A DNA stretch of 64,000 nt. It comes from UBA5342 sp965662645. GTDB taxonomy: Bacteria; Bacteroidota; Bacteroidia; Bacteroidales; UBA5342. Position 1 is the stretch's first letter. Each line of letters begins with the position of its first letter. Both the position numbers and the translations under genes were made by a program. The stretch is taken from positions 76,552 through 140,551 of the forward strand of contig CBFIII010000002.1 of the NCBI GenBank assembly GCA_965662645.1, read 5' to 3'. Positions 1 to 8,448 of the stretch are shown one piece after another. The notes beneath the pieces were generated by a model that saw only the letters and a program-made list of their open reading frames with translations, was not told the DNA's origin and searched no databases.

Positions 1-1
1 G

Positions 2-976
2 GAAGTGATTACTAGTAATGAGACCATTCCTATGCTGATATTGGATGAGAGTGGTAGTATTGTTTCTCGTAATATAAGACTTCCGAAAAAAGACGAAGAG
101 GTGTTTGTTAAAAACAAGCTCGAAGAGTATAAGAAGAACGAAGATTTTCCACCTATTAAAGTGTCTTTAATCATTGGAGGTAGTATTTATACTAATTATA
201 TTTATTACGGCCCTTCTAACCTGTTGCGTCGTTTGGCTTTGTTTCCTTATTGGCAAATTGTTATCATTATTATTTTTGTTATTGCTGCTTATCTTTTTTT
301 TAATGCCTCTAAACGTGATGAAGAAAACCGTGTTTGGGTAGGGTTATCAAAAGAAACAGCCCATCAGTTAGGTACGCCTATCTCCTCTTTGTTTGCGTGG
401 GTAGAGCTTCTTCGTAGTGGTCATCAATCACCCGAAATGGTGAATGAGATGCAGAAAGATATTGTACGTTTAGAAACTGTTGCAAATCGGTTTTCTAAGA
501 TTGGGTCGAAGTTGACTTTAGAAATGTGCAACCTTACGGATGTGCTTGATGAATCGGTTTCTTACATGACAAATCGCATTACCAAACGAGTAGTGGTTGA
601 AAAACAATATGAACGGGAGGCGTTTATTCCTGTATTGATGAATGCCGAATTGTTTGAATGGGTCATCGAAAATCTGATTAAGAATGCTGTGGATGCTATG
701 CGTGGTGGTGGTAAAATAATAATTGATCTTGTAGAAGATGAGCAAGCAGCTTATATTGATGTGATAGATCAAGGAAAAGGAATGTCCAAAAATAGGTTTA
801 AAGAAATTTTTACTCCAGGATTTTCTTCAAAAAAACGCGGTTGGGGGTTAGGTCTCTCGTTTGCTAAGCGTATCATAAAAGATTATCACCATGGAAAAAT
901 CTTTGTGAAGAAATCTGAAATTGATAAAGGAACTACTTTCCGTATTATTTTACCTAAATGTAAAGTGGAAGAATAA
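2..976 (+). CDS. Sensor histidine kinase, 5' end outside window
   Basis: This is the C-terminal part of a membrane-bound sensor histidine kinase. The frame is open to the left edge, so the true start lies upstream. Visible in order are the end of an extracytoplasmic region, one membrane helix (about residues 76-100 of the visible part, rich in I/V/F), a phospho-acceptor helix with His in ETAHQLGTP (about residue 120), and a HATPase domain with an N box (NLIKNAVDAM), a G1 box (DQGKGM) and a G2 box (GWGLGLSFAKRI). No receiver domain follows, so phosphate would pass to a separate regulator that is not in the window. A hairpin terminator lies about 160 bases downstream, after a REP-like repeat. 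The kinase assignment is secure; the signal is unknown. Confidence 0.93.
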   Translation, partial: EVITSNETIPMLILDESGSIVSRNIRLPKKDEEVFVKNKLEEYKKNEDFPPIKVSLIIGGSIYTNYIYYGPSNLLRRLALFPYWQIVIIIIFVIAAYLFFNASKRDEENRVWVGLSKETAHQLGTPISSLFAWVELLRSGHQSPEMVNEMQKDIVRLETVANRFSKIGSKLTLEMCNLTDVLDESVSYMTNRITKRVVVEKQYEREAFIPVLMNAELFEWVIENLIKNAVDAMRGGGKIIIDLVEDEQAAYIDVIDQGKGMSKNRFKEIFTPGFSSKKRGWGLGLSFAKRIIKDYHHGKIFVKKSEIDKGTTFRIILPKCKVEE

Positions 977-995
977 ACCCTTAAATCTAACATTG

Positions 996-1081
996 TGGGT
1001 TTTATTACCTGCAGTTCGCTGCGAATAAAAAAAGTGTTTCGAATTAATACTCCGTCTGCTTGCAGCAGGGGAGTTTATTTC
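996..1081. repeat. REP-like paired-hairpin repeat, copy 1
   Basis: This unit of about 86 bp nearly matches 3664-3749. It contains a first short hairpin (GCAG-TTCG-CTGC), a constant spacer with AAAAAAAGTGTTTCGAATT, and a second hairpin CTGC-TT-GCAG flanked by CTCC and GGGG. It lies 20 bases after the kinase stop codon, so it would be in that gene's 3' untranslated region. The GC-rich hairpins stand out against AT-rich surroundings. Nothing in it is coding. Confidence 0.75.
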
Positions 1082-1135
1082 TGATTTATTTTAAGGCTCA
1101 TTGTCAGTCAATGTTGTCCTTTAATTTTTGAATAA

Positions 1136-1183
1136 AAACGCCGACTAGAAATGCCTCTTACAAGTGCATTTTTAATCGGCGTT
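1136..1183 (+). terminator. Intrinsic terminator, long hairpin
   Basis: A 19-base left arm starting AAACGCCGACT pairs, with about three mismatches, with a right arm ending TCGGCGTTT. A T-rich stretch follows. It lies on the kinase side of the gap and could end that transcript. Confidence 0.65.
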
Positions 1184-1333
1184 TCTTTTATCTCTTTTAT
1201 TTTAAATAACTCTATACGAATTAATATTCCGAACGTTGAAATGTAGTTTTTCTTTACGTGACTATTCTTATTTGACCTCTAAATTTACGACAACAGAATA
1301 CCACATATTTAACGAAGAAATAACAAATGAAAT

Positions 1334-1619
1334 GAATTCACAACTCACAACTTTTATATTATTTTACACTTCGCTCCGCTGGAGCTTCTATTTGATAATT
1401 AACATATTGCTATAAACACCATGCTCCTCTGGAGCTGACGAATGAAGCGAATTTATAACTCACAACTTATTATCTTCATGTCCTGAACTTAAATTTTATG
1501 TTTTGTTGTTCATTGAAATACATAAAATGACAAATGAAGCGAATTTATAACTTACAACTTATAACTCATAACTTAATTTGAATAAAGCGAATTCACAATT
1601 CATAATTCACAACTCACCA
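1334..1619. repeat. Heptamer tandem arrays with GCGAA leader, cluster 1
   Basis: Four short arrays of a 7-base unit AYAAYTY occur at 1340-1353 (2 units), 1455-1468 (2), 1547-1574 (4) and 1595-1615 (3). Most are preceded by AATGAAGCGAATT or AATAAAGCGAATT. Between arrays 2 and 3 is a block of about 50 bp starting ATGTCCTGAACTTAAATTT, which recurs at 41438-41490. Two identical-stem hairpins, GCTCC-nnn-GGAGC, lie at 1373-1385 and 1423-1435. No open frame is present. With the REP-like copy and the terminator this fills the gap 977-1628. Confidence 0.75.
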
Positions 1620-1628
1620 TTCAATTCC

Positions 1629-2696
1629 CTATTCTCCACGATTGCCAATATAGTTACGCCATTTTTCTATCAGTTCTACCATATCTTGGGGTAAGTCCGA
1701 GTTAAACATCATCATTTCACCCGTTGTAGGGTGTTCAAAACCTAAAGTCTTGGCATGTAAGGCGTGTCTAGGGCATATTTTAAAACAATTTTGTACGTAT
1801 TGTTTGTATTTCGTAAAGGTCGTGCCTTTTAATATTTGATCTCCTCCATAACGTTCATCATTAAAAAGAGGGTGACCCAGAAATTTCATGTGAGCTCTAA
1901 TTTGATGTGTTCGTCCTGTTTCTAATTGACATTGAATAAGACTGACATAACCTAAGGGCTCTAACAACTTATAGTGTGTGACTGCTCTTTTCCCATAATC
2001 ACCTTCAGGAAATACGTCCATTTGCAATCGGTTTTTCAGACTACGACCAATGTTAGCATCTACGGTGCCTTCCTCTTCGCCTTCTGGAAAATGACCCCAT
2101 ATTACAGCTTGGTATAAGCGGTGAGTCGTTTTATCAAAAAACTGTTTCGATAATTTAGTTTTAGCTATTTCAGTTTTAGCCACCACCATTAATCCTGAAG
2201 TGTTTTTGTCGATACGGTGAACTAATCCTGGGCGTGAATCGAGACTATTAAACATGGGCAAATCACTGTAGTGATATGCTAATGCATTAACGAGTGTGCC
2301 CGTGTAATTACCGTGTCCTGGATGAACCACTAAACCTACTGGTTTGTTGATGACTAATAGTTGATCGTCTTCATAAACGATATCGAGTGGTATGTTTTCA
2401 GGGATTATTTCTAATTCACGACGCGGATATTCCATGAGAATGGAAATGACATCACCAGGTTTTACTTTCTGATTAGATTTTACTGTTTTGTCATTGACGC
2501 GTATATTGCCAGCACTTGCTGCCATTTGTAACTTATTACGTGTAGCATTTTGTATTTTATCAACAAGGTATTTGTCAACACGTAGTGGTTTTTGTCCTGG
2601 ATCAACTACAAAACGAAAATGTTCAAAGAGTTCCTGCTCTTCATTTCCTTGCTCTTCATTCTCTAGGTCTTCTTTTAATATCTCTTCTTCGTTCAT
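1629..2696 (-). CDS. rluD: RluD-family 23S rRNA pseudouridine synthase
   Basis: It is expected to isomerise specific uridines of large-subunit rRNA to pseudouridine in the cytoplasm. The protein has 355 residues. After an acidic, E-rich tail of about 25 residues there is an S4 RNA-binding domain (about 35-90), then the catalytic domain with the signature HRIDKNTSGLMVVAK, where the Asp is the catalytic residue in this family. The late motif QLETGRTHQIRAHM is also present. The length suits RluD rather than the short RsuA type. It starts 7 bases after the stop of the PASTA gene and is surely cotranscribed with it. The precise target uridines (RluD versus RluC) are inferred only. Confidence 0.92.
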   Translation of the reverse strand: MNEEEILKEDLENEEQGNEEQELFEHFRFVVDPGQKPLRVDKYLVDKIQNATRNKLQMAASAGNIRVNDKTVKSNQKVKPGDVISILMEYPRRELEIIPENIPLDIVYEDDQLLVINKPVGLVVHPGHGNYTGTLVNALAYHYSDLPMFNSLDSRPGLVHRIDKNTSGLMVVAKTEIAKTKLSKQFFDKTTHRLYQAVIWGHFPEGEEEGTVDANIGRSLKNRLQMDVFPEGDYGKRAVTHYKLLEPLGYVSLIQCQLETGRTHQIRAHMKFLGHPLFNDERYGGDQILKGTTFTKYKQYVQNCFKICPRHALHAKTLGFEHPTTGEMMMFNSDLPQDMVELIEKWRNYIGNRGE

Positions 2697-2703
2697 TTTT
2701 TTC

Positions 2704-3519
2704 TTAATAACTATAAATCATTCGTAATGTAGTGTCTGCTTTGAATACTACTGCGGTGTCACTTGTTAGCCATACGTCCACTGATTTTCCGTAAAGCACA
2801 TTTACGCCTGGTTGTGGGTATTGTTTCCAGATTATGGCAGAATCTCTGAGTTCTTGTTTTATGGTTTCATCATTGATAACTACACCTTCGTTAAGGTGCA
2901 TATTGGGTATTAGTTTTTTTGCATTTATCCAATACATTCCTCTGAGGTAAGGGACGGATGTCATATCGTTGCCTAGTCCACGACCTACTTGTAACACAAT
3001 TTCAGACCATTTTGGCACTAGGGTTCCTGGTTTAACGATTGTATCGCCCATCAGTTGGTTAAGAACTAAATCTTGGTATTCTGAAGAAATATATACTATT
3101 TTCTTTAATGTTAGTCCACTCTTTTTTATCATCACTTTAGCTTGTCGCAATGATACATTTTTCATGGAGGGAACGGTGATCATCTCTTTCTTTTTTGCAT
3201 TCATTATCAAAAATAGTTTACGGTCTTTTTTAACAAAAGCTCCTGCTGCTGGTATTTGATCGAATACGGTGCCTGGTTCTACTTCCTGAGAGTAAACAGA
3301 ATCAATAATGTCATAACGTAATTCGTCAGTTTTTATAACCCGTGTTACTTGAGCCTCGTTGTAACCTTTGAGATCAGGTACTTGAATGGATTCACCATGA
3401 TGGGTAAAGATGCGAAGCCCTATAACGGTGCCCATATATAATAGGAATACTATGATTATTGCAATAAGCAATTGTTTCAGAAATAGTTTGCTAAAAATGA
3501 ATCTGAAAAAATTCTTCAT
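2704..3519 (-). CDS. PASTA-domain membrane protein
   Basis: A 271-residue protein with a short cytoplasmic N-terminus, one membrane helix (about 14-36) and three PASTA repeats outside the membrane (about 45-108, 113-180 and 187-254). The repeats are recognisable from VPDLKGYNEAQ, VPSMKNVSLRQA and VPYLRGMYWINA. There is no kinase domain. PASTA repeats bind peptidoglycan fragments or act as rigid spacers in other proteins; here a cell-wall role is inference. The arrangement PASTA then rluD, 7 bases apart, recurs in Bacteroidota as I recall it. The function is unproven. Confidence 0.88.
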   Translation of the reverse strand: MKNFFRFIFSKLFLKQLLIAIIIVFLLYMGTVIGLRIFTHHGESIQVPDLKGYNEAQVTRVIKTDELRYDIIDSVYSQEVEPGTVFDQIPAAGAFVKKDRKLFLIMNAKKKEMITVPSMKNVSLRQAKVMIKKSGLTLKKIVYISSEYQDLVLNQLMGDTIVKPGTLVPKWSEIVLQVGRGLGNDMTSVPYLRGMYWINAKKLIPNMHLNEGVVINDETIKQELRDSAIIWKQYPQPGVNVLYGKSVDVWLTSDTAVVFKADTTLRMIYSY

Positions 3520-3663
3520 AAATAATAGTTTAATGTGTTTTTATTAGTGGTGTTGTGTAACACTATTTCAACCGTCAAAGATATGAAATATTATTCTAGC
3601 ATCGCAGTGTTAAATGATCAAGCGTTCAGCTCGTGTAATTTTTATACATTTGTACTCTTTAAT

Positions 3664-3749
3664 TGGGTTTTATTCTTCGCAGCTTGCTGCGAATAAAAAA
3701 AGTGTTTCGAATTGATACTCCGTCTGCTTGCAGCGGGGTAGTTTATTTT
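3664..3749. repeat. REP-like paired-hairpin repeat, copy 2 (in channel gene leader)
   Basis: It contains a perfect hairpin TTCGCAGC-TT-GCTGCGAA (3676-3693), a spacer shared with copy 1, and a second hairpin CTGC-TT-GCAG with CTCC/GGGG flanks. It sits between a TACATTTG box (3645-3652) and the ATG at 3767, so it should be part of the 5' leader of the channel mRNA. Confidence 0.75.
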
Positions 3750-3766
3750 ATTTGTATTATTATATT

Positions 3767-5026
3767 ATGGATCAACTTACACAACTTATTGCGCAGTTCT
3801 TTTCAAATCATACGTCTTTATCTGAGGCGTACGCTAATTCTGTTACGGTGGCGGTGGTTATTGTCCTTGTTCTTTTGGTTTGTTTCTTAGGGTATGTGGT
3901 GACTAATCGTTTTGTTTTAGAAGTGGTAAAAAAAATTGTTAAACGTACGAAGACAGAGTATGATGATATTTTATTGAATCGTCAAGTCTTTAGTAAGTTA
4001 GCCCAGATTACGCCAGCTCTTATCCTTCATTTTACTTTGTCGTCATTAAGTGTTAATGCGCCTCATTTAGTGCATTTCTTAAGTCAGGTCGCTTCGTCTT
4101 GGATTATTGTGGTGTTATTAATTACGATGTCAGTATTCTTGGATGCTTTAAATGATATGTATCTGCATTCTAAAATATCACGAAATCGTTCTATTAAGGG
4201 TTATTTGCAGCTTTTTAAGGTGATTATTAGTTTGATGGCTGTCTTGGCTCTTTTGGAGATTTTTATTCCTAACTTTCAGATTTCTAAAGTATTTGCTGGT
4301 CTAGGTGCTATGGCGGCTGTCTTGTTATTGGTTTTTCGTGATACTATTCTTAGTTTGGTGGCTAGTATTCAGATAGGAGCAAATGATATGGTGCGTCTGG
4401 GAGATTGGATTGTTTTGCCAAAATATGGTGCTGATGGAGAGGTCTTGGAGATCTCATTAAATACGATAAAGATTCAAAATTGGGATAAAACGATTTCTAC
4501 GGTGCCTGTATATGCTCTGGTGAGCGATTCTTTTCAGAATTGGCGTGGTATGAGTGATTCTGGTGGGCGTCGTATCAAACGATCATTAAACATTGATATG
4601 AAAAGTGTGAAATTTGCTTCTCCTGAGTTATTGGATAAGTTGAGTAAATTCTACTTGCTGGAAGATTATATTGGTAATAAAGAGCATGAATTGGAGGAGC
4701 GTAATGCTCGTTTAGGATTAAATAAGGAACAAGTCTATAATGCCGCACGTCAGACTAATTTGGGAGTTTTTAGAAAATATCTAGAGAATTATCTTCATAG
4801 CTTGCCTGTTATTCATGACGATATGACTTTTCTTGTGCGTCATTTACAACCTACTGAATTGGGATTACCTCTCGAAATTTATGTGTTTAGTAATCGTCAA
4901 GAGTGGCCCGTTTACGAAAGTGTTCAAGCTGATATTTTTGATCATATTTTGGCTATTATTCCCGAATTTGAATTACGTGTTTTTCAAAATCCAACGGGTG
5001 ATGATTTCGCGAAATTAGCGCATTAA
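3767..5026 (+). CDS. ybdG: MscS-family mechanosensitive channel, YbdG-like
   Basis: A 419-residue inner-membrane channel that should open when the membrane is stretched by osmotic down-shock. Several helices span about residues 25-190. The pore-lining helix is AGLGAMAAVLLLVFRDTILSLVAS (G/A-rich, given here in parts: AGLGAMAAVL and VFRDTILS), followed by the beta domain with GDWIVLPKYGADGEV. The stretch SFQNWRGMSDSGGRRIKRS is the hallmark of the YbdG branch, and length matches that branch (about 415). A longer frame begins at a TTG at 3728, but that lies inside the REP-like repeat; ATG 3767 is preferred. A TACATTTG box at 3645-3652 may be its promoter. Confidence 0.92.
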   Translation: MDQLTQLIAQFFSNHTSLSEAYANSVTVAVVIVLVLLVCFLGYVVTNRFVLEVVKKIVKRTKTEYDDILLNRQVFSKLAQITPALILHFTLSSLSVNAPHLVHFLSQVASSWIIVVLLITMSVFLDALNDMYLHSKISRNRSIKGYLQLFKVIISLMAVLALLEIFIPNFQISKVFAGLGAMAAVLLLVFRDTILSLVASIQIGANDMVRLGDWIVLPKYGADGEVLEISLNTIKIQNWDKTISTVPVYALVSDSFQNWRGMSDSGGRRIKRSLNIDMKSVKFASPELLDKLSKFYLLEDYIGNKEHELEERNARLGLNKEQVYNAARQTNLGVFRKYLENYLHSLPVIHDDMTFLVRHLQPTELGLPLEIYVFSNRQEWPVYESVQADIFDHILAIIPEFELRVFQNPTGDDFAKLAH

Positions 5027-5176
5027 TAATAACGCTATATCCTGTAATTTAATAAATTAACTTGTTTACTGTACTTTTTACCATAAGATATTTTTCGAAT
5101 GAAATGAGATCCTGACACCGAAATTAATACTTTTCGGGAGTTTATACGGTATTAATTAATACGCACGACTTAAATA

Positions 5177-5439
5177 CCTGAGTTCGACATTAAATTCTAG
5201 CCACAAAAAGATATATTAAAAGTCCATTTAAGCTTGCAATTTAGAAGTAATAATAGGCTATTTCAAAAAAAATATAAGTGCAAAAATGTAGTTTGGTTTA
5301 TTTTTCCTACGGATTTCCTTTTATTTGTCATAAATTCACCCAAATTCAATTACAATAGCCCGCTATTGCTTCTCGAATTTGTGTAAATTTCTACTCAAAT
5401 AAAATTCAAACTGTGACCGAATTTAAAATCGAACTCAGG
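5177..5439. mobile_element. MITE-like non-autonomous element with TIRs and 7-bp target duplication
   Basis: The element has imperfect 21-bp inverted ends: 5177-5197 starts CCTGAGTTCGA and 5419-5439 ends TCGAACTCAGG, with about three mismatches further in. It is flanked by a perfect direct repeat TTAAATA at 5170-5176 and 5440-5446, as expected for a target-site duplication. No open frame lies inside. A second internal inverted repeat (AAATTCACCCAAATTC / GAATTTGTGTAAATTT) surrounds a small hairpin CAATAG-CCCG-CTATTG. It occupies most of the gap 5027-5453; the rest is AT-rich with nothing recognised. Confidence 0.75.
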
Positions 5440-5453
5440 TTAAATAGTAATTT

Positions 5454-6155
5454 ATGAAACCTTTTTTAAAGAACTATTTTGATGGCTTGGTGAATTTATT
5501 TTATCCTGAAGTTTGTTTGTCGTGCGGGCAACCATTAGTAAGAGGGGAGAAGCTAGCTTGCACCGAGTGTTTATATCAAATACGTCGGACAAATTATCAT
5601 TTGCAAAAAGAAAATCCTGTCGCACAGCTTTTTTATGGACGTATGGAGTTAGAGTTTGCGAGTTCTTATTTTGGATTTGATAAGGGGGGTATTCTCCAAA
5701 AGTTAATGCATCATCTTAAATACAAGGATAACCCTGAAGTGGGGCATCTATTAGGAACTCATGCCGGAATGGGGCTTAAGCAATCTCCATTTTTACCTCT
5801 TGTTGACTGTATCATTCCTGTTCCTTTGCATAAGAAAAAATTAAAGCAACGGGGATATAATCAAAGTGAGAAAATTAGTCATGGTATGGCTTCTGTGCTT
5901 GGTTGTTCTGTGGATGTTAAGTCTTTGATGCGTTGTAATTATGCGGGCTCACAAACCAAGTTGAATCGCGAAGACCGTTGGCAGAACGTCAAGGATAATT
6001 TTCGCGTCATACAACCCGAGAATTTACGTGATAAACACGTTTTATTAGTGGATGATGTGTTAACTACAGGTGCGACTTTAGAGGCTTGTTATGCAGCGCT
6101 TCAAGTGGTGCAGGGTGTTAAAGTTTCTATTGTTACTTTAGCTAGAGCCCAATAA
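5454..6155 (+). CDS. comF: ComF-family phosphoribosyltransferase-like protein
   Basis: A 233-residue cytoplasmic protein. The N-terminus carries a four-Cys zinc ribbon (CLSCGQ, then CTEC, about residues 23-42). The C-terminal half is a type I phosphoribosyltransferase fold with the PRPP loop HVLLVDDVLTTGATLEAC (about 196-213) and the family motif RGYNQSEKI. ComF proteins are needed for DNA uptake in several bacteria, but many non-competent bacteria keep them, so competence cannot be inferred. It starts 14 bases after the right end of the MITE-like element and its target duplication, so the element may provide or disrupt its promoter. Confidence 0.93.
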   Translation: MKPFLKNYFDGLVNLFYPEVCLSCGQPLVRGEKLACTECLYQIRRTNYHLQKENPVAQLFYGRMELEFASSYFGFDKGGILQKLMHHLKYKDNPEVGHLLGTHAGMGLKQSPFLPLVDCIIPVPLHKKKLKQRGYNQSEKISHGMASVLGCSVDVKSLMRCNYAGSQTKLNREDRWQNVKDNFRVIQPENLRDKHVLLVDDVLTTGATLEACYAALQVVQGVKVSIVTLARAQ

Positions 6156-6196
6156 CTGCTGGTTAATAAGTGTTTTTTTTGTTGCCTATTTCCTTT

Positions 6197-6204
6197 TATC
6201 TTTG
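6197..6204 (+). promoter_or_regulatory. Bacteroidota -7 box upstream of ribD
   Basis: TATCTTTG matches TAnnTTTG, and lies 22 bases before the ribD ATG. No well-spaced TTTG -33 box was found, so support is partial. Confidence 0.4.
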
Positions 6205-6226
6205 CTGTCCTTAAAAAAATGCAAAT

Positions 6227-7258
6227 ATGACTACAGATGAACGTTATATGAAACGTTGCTTGGAATTAGCTGTTTTAGGAAAAGCAAAGGCTGCTCCTAA
6301 TCCTATGGTGGGCAGTGTTGTTGTGTGTGACGGGAAAATTATAGGTGAAGGTTATCATGAACAATGTGGTAGTCTGCATGCCGAACCTAACGCTATCAAT
6401 AGCGTAAAAGATAAGAGTCTCTTGGCTGCATCAACGTTATACGTTAGTCTAGAGCCTTGTGCTCATTATGGAAAGACACCTCCTTGTTCGTTACTGATTA
6501 TCAATAGTCATATTCCTCGTGTTGTGGTGGCTTGTGTTGATCCGTTTGCAAAAGTAGCAGGTAAGGGCATAACCATGATGCGTAAGGCTGGCATTGAGGT
6601 TAAAGTGGGTGTGCTCGAAAAGGAGAGTTTGGAACTTAATCGGCGTTTTATGACTTTTCATCAAAAGAAAAGACCTTATATTATCCTTAAATGGGCCGAG
6701 AGTGCTGATGGATTTATAGATGGTGATGAGGAAAAACCGCAATGGTTGACTAATGAAGAGTCGCGAGCTATCGTGCATAAAATGCGAGCAGAAGAAGCTG
6801 CGGTTATGTTAGGCACGGTGTCAGCAGTTAAAGATAATCCAGGATTAACGACGCGTGCGTGGTACGGAAAAAATCCGGTGAGGGTAGTGTTGGACAAAAG
6901 CTTGAGGATCCCCGTTTCGCATTATCTATTCGATGGACAGGTTTCTACTATTGTTTTTACAGAACAAGAAAAAACGAATAGTCCTAATGTGGTTTATGTC
7001 ACGCTTGATTTCTCAAAAGATATATTAGACCAGTGTTTAAGTTATCTTCATTCTCAAAATTTAACCTCTTTAATTGTTGAGGGTGGCGAAATGTTGCTTT
7101 CTTCTTTTATTCGATCTGGTTTATGGGACGAAGCGTGGCGCTTTATTGGTCCTGTGGAGTTGAAATCTGGTACGCCAGCCCCTCTTTTACAGGCTCCTTT
7201 AAAATCTTTACAAATGATAGGAGAGGTTCAATTAAATATTTACCGTAAACGGCATTAA
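6227..7258 (+). CDS. ribD: Bifunctional riboflavin deaminase/reductase RibD
   Basis: It catalyses two steps of riboflavin synthesis: deamination of the pyrimidine made from GTP, then NADPH-dependent reduction of the ribosyl group. The protein has 343 residues. The deaminase domain (about 1-145) has zinc ligands in HAEPNAI and PCAHYGKTPPC. The reductase domain (about 148-343) begins PYIILKWAESADGFI and has the VEGGEMLLSSF motif. It is isolated from other rib genes here. A TATCTTTG box 22 bases upstream of the ATG is a plausible promoter. No FMN riboswitch fits in the 71-base leader. Confidence 0.96.
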   Translation: MTTDERYMKRCLELAVLGKAKAAPNPMVGSVVVCDGKIIGEGYHEQCGSLHAEPNAINSVKDKSLLAASTLYVSLEPCAHYGKTPPCSLLIINSHIPRVVVACVDPFAKVAGKGITMMRKAGIEVKVGVLEKESLELNRRFMTFHQKKRPYIILKWAESADGFIDGDEEKPQWLTNEESRAIVHKMRAEEAAVMLGTVSAVKDNPGLTTRAWYGKNPVRVVLDKSLRIPVSHYLFDGQVSTIVFTEQEKTNSPNVVYVTLDFSKDILDQCLSYLHSQNLTSLIVEGGEMLLSSFIRSGLWDEAWRFIGPVELKSGTPAPLLQAPLKSLQMIGEVQLNIYRKRH

Positions 7259-7287
7259 GCGGTTTTGTTCTTTTAGTCAATGGCTAT

Positions 7288-8433
7288 TTATGCGTAACGA
7301 ATGATTTCTCCTTTGCTTTGCGAATCAGGGCTTATAAGTATGAATGATAGATCGTTCGGTGTCCAAAAGAAGTGTTTTGAAGTCCCTTTTGTTTTCATCC
7401 AATTTATCGCAGACTGTTTGTCTATATCGGGCATGAAAAGAAGGTTTTCATCTTCTATACTAAGCATTGATAGATTAACAATGTGATATGATTTAAAGTG
7501 GGCTAATTGTTCTTTTATTTTTTCACTTAAAGGTGCATTGGTAACCACCGATAGATTGATATCTTGTGGTTTGATGTTGAGGCAGGGTGTCGTATTATTT
7601 TTAACCAACTTTTTTCGAAGTAGAATGCCTAAATTGATGAGATGGTTCAATAGCTTGTTCTGTGAAGCAAAGTGTTTATTCGAAAATAAAGTCATGGCTT
7701 CGTAAAAGCGTGCAGTCCACAATGCATCGTGGGACGCACATTCTCCTTTAAAATGTATGATGGGTGTGTTGGCCAGATAATGGAGACGATAGCCTGCTTG
7801 TGTGATACGGTACGAGAGGTCAATGTCCTCACCATACATAAAAAAATCCTCGTCAAAACCCTTACATTGTTGATACACTCGTTTTGGAATCAACATAAAA
7901 GCTCCAGCTAGCACTTCTACATCGGTACTGATATCAGCTGAGAGATGTCCCAGATAATAGCGGGCAAAACGTTTCGATTTAGGAAATATTTGCGTTAAGC
8001 CAAAAGCTTTGTAAAAGGCAACGGTTGGTGTTGGAAGTCCGCGCTTCGATTCTTGTAAATAACGCCCACTGCCATCCAGCATTTTTACACCTATCCCTCC
8101 TATGGTTGTGTCTTTATTGAGGATCGATAATGAAGCTGTTATGGTCTCTTTGGGGACAATGGTATCCGGATTTAAAATGAGTAGGTGTTTCCCTTTCGCT
8201 AGGGCTGCAGCACGATTGTTGGCTTTGCCAAAACCTTCATTTTCGGCATTGACGATGAGTTTAACCTCAGGGTATTGTTCTTGTATGATACGGCAGGAGT
8301 CATCGTTCGATTGATTATCAATGACGATAACTTCTGCCTTAATATTTTCTAAAGCTGTAGCTAAAGCATCCAAACAGAGTTGTAGAAAATGCTGTGCATT
8401 ATAATTGACAATAATGACACTCAGTTCATACAT
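7288..8433 (-). CDS. Family 2 glycosyltransferase (rhamnosyltransferase-like)
   Basis: A 381-residue GT-A fold enzyme that should transfer a sugar from a nucleotide sugar to a surface glycan or lipid acceptor. The N-terminus ELSVIIVNYNAQ, the VIDNQSNDDS loop, the ENEGFGKANN loop and the metal-binding NPDT are typical of the WbbL-like branch, as is the later DEDFFMYGEDIDLSYR segment. The last 100 residues have no recognised domain. No other glycan genes surround it. It follows the oxidoreductase subunit gene by 15 bases, so they may share a transcript although no functional link is apparent. Sugar and acceptor are unknown. Confidence 0.9.
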   Translation of the reverse strand: MYELSVIIVNYNAQHFLQLCLDALATALENIKAEVIVIDNQSNDDSCRIIQEQYPEVKLIVNAENEGFGKANNRAAALAKGKHLLILNPDTIVPKETITASLSILNKDTTIGGIGVKMLDGSGRYLQESKRGLPTPTVAFYKAFGLTQIFPKSKRFARYYLGHLSADISTDVEVLAGAFMLIPKRVYQQCKGFDEDFFMYGEDIDLSYRITQAGYRLHYLANTPIIHFKGECASHDALWTARFYEAMTLFSNKHFASQNKLLNHLINLGILLRKKLVKNNTTPCLNIKPQDINLSVVTNAPLSEKIKEQLAHFKSYHIVNLSMLSIEDENLLFMPDIDKQSAINWMKTKGTSKHFFWTPNDLSFILISPDSQSKGEIIRYA

Positions 8434-8448
8434 AGGTTTGGGCTGTAA

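Noticed and set aside
1340..1615. Possible CRISPR array
   Set aside because: Repeat units are only seven bases and directly abut; there are no unique spacers and no cas genes.
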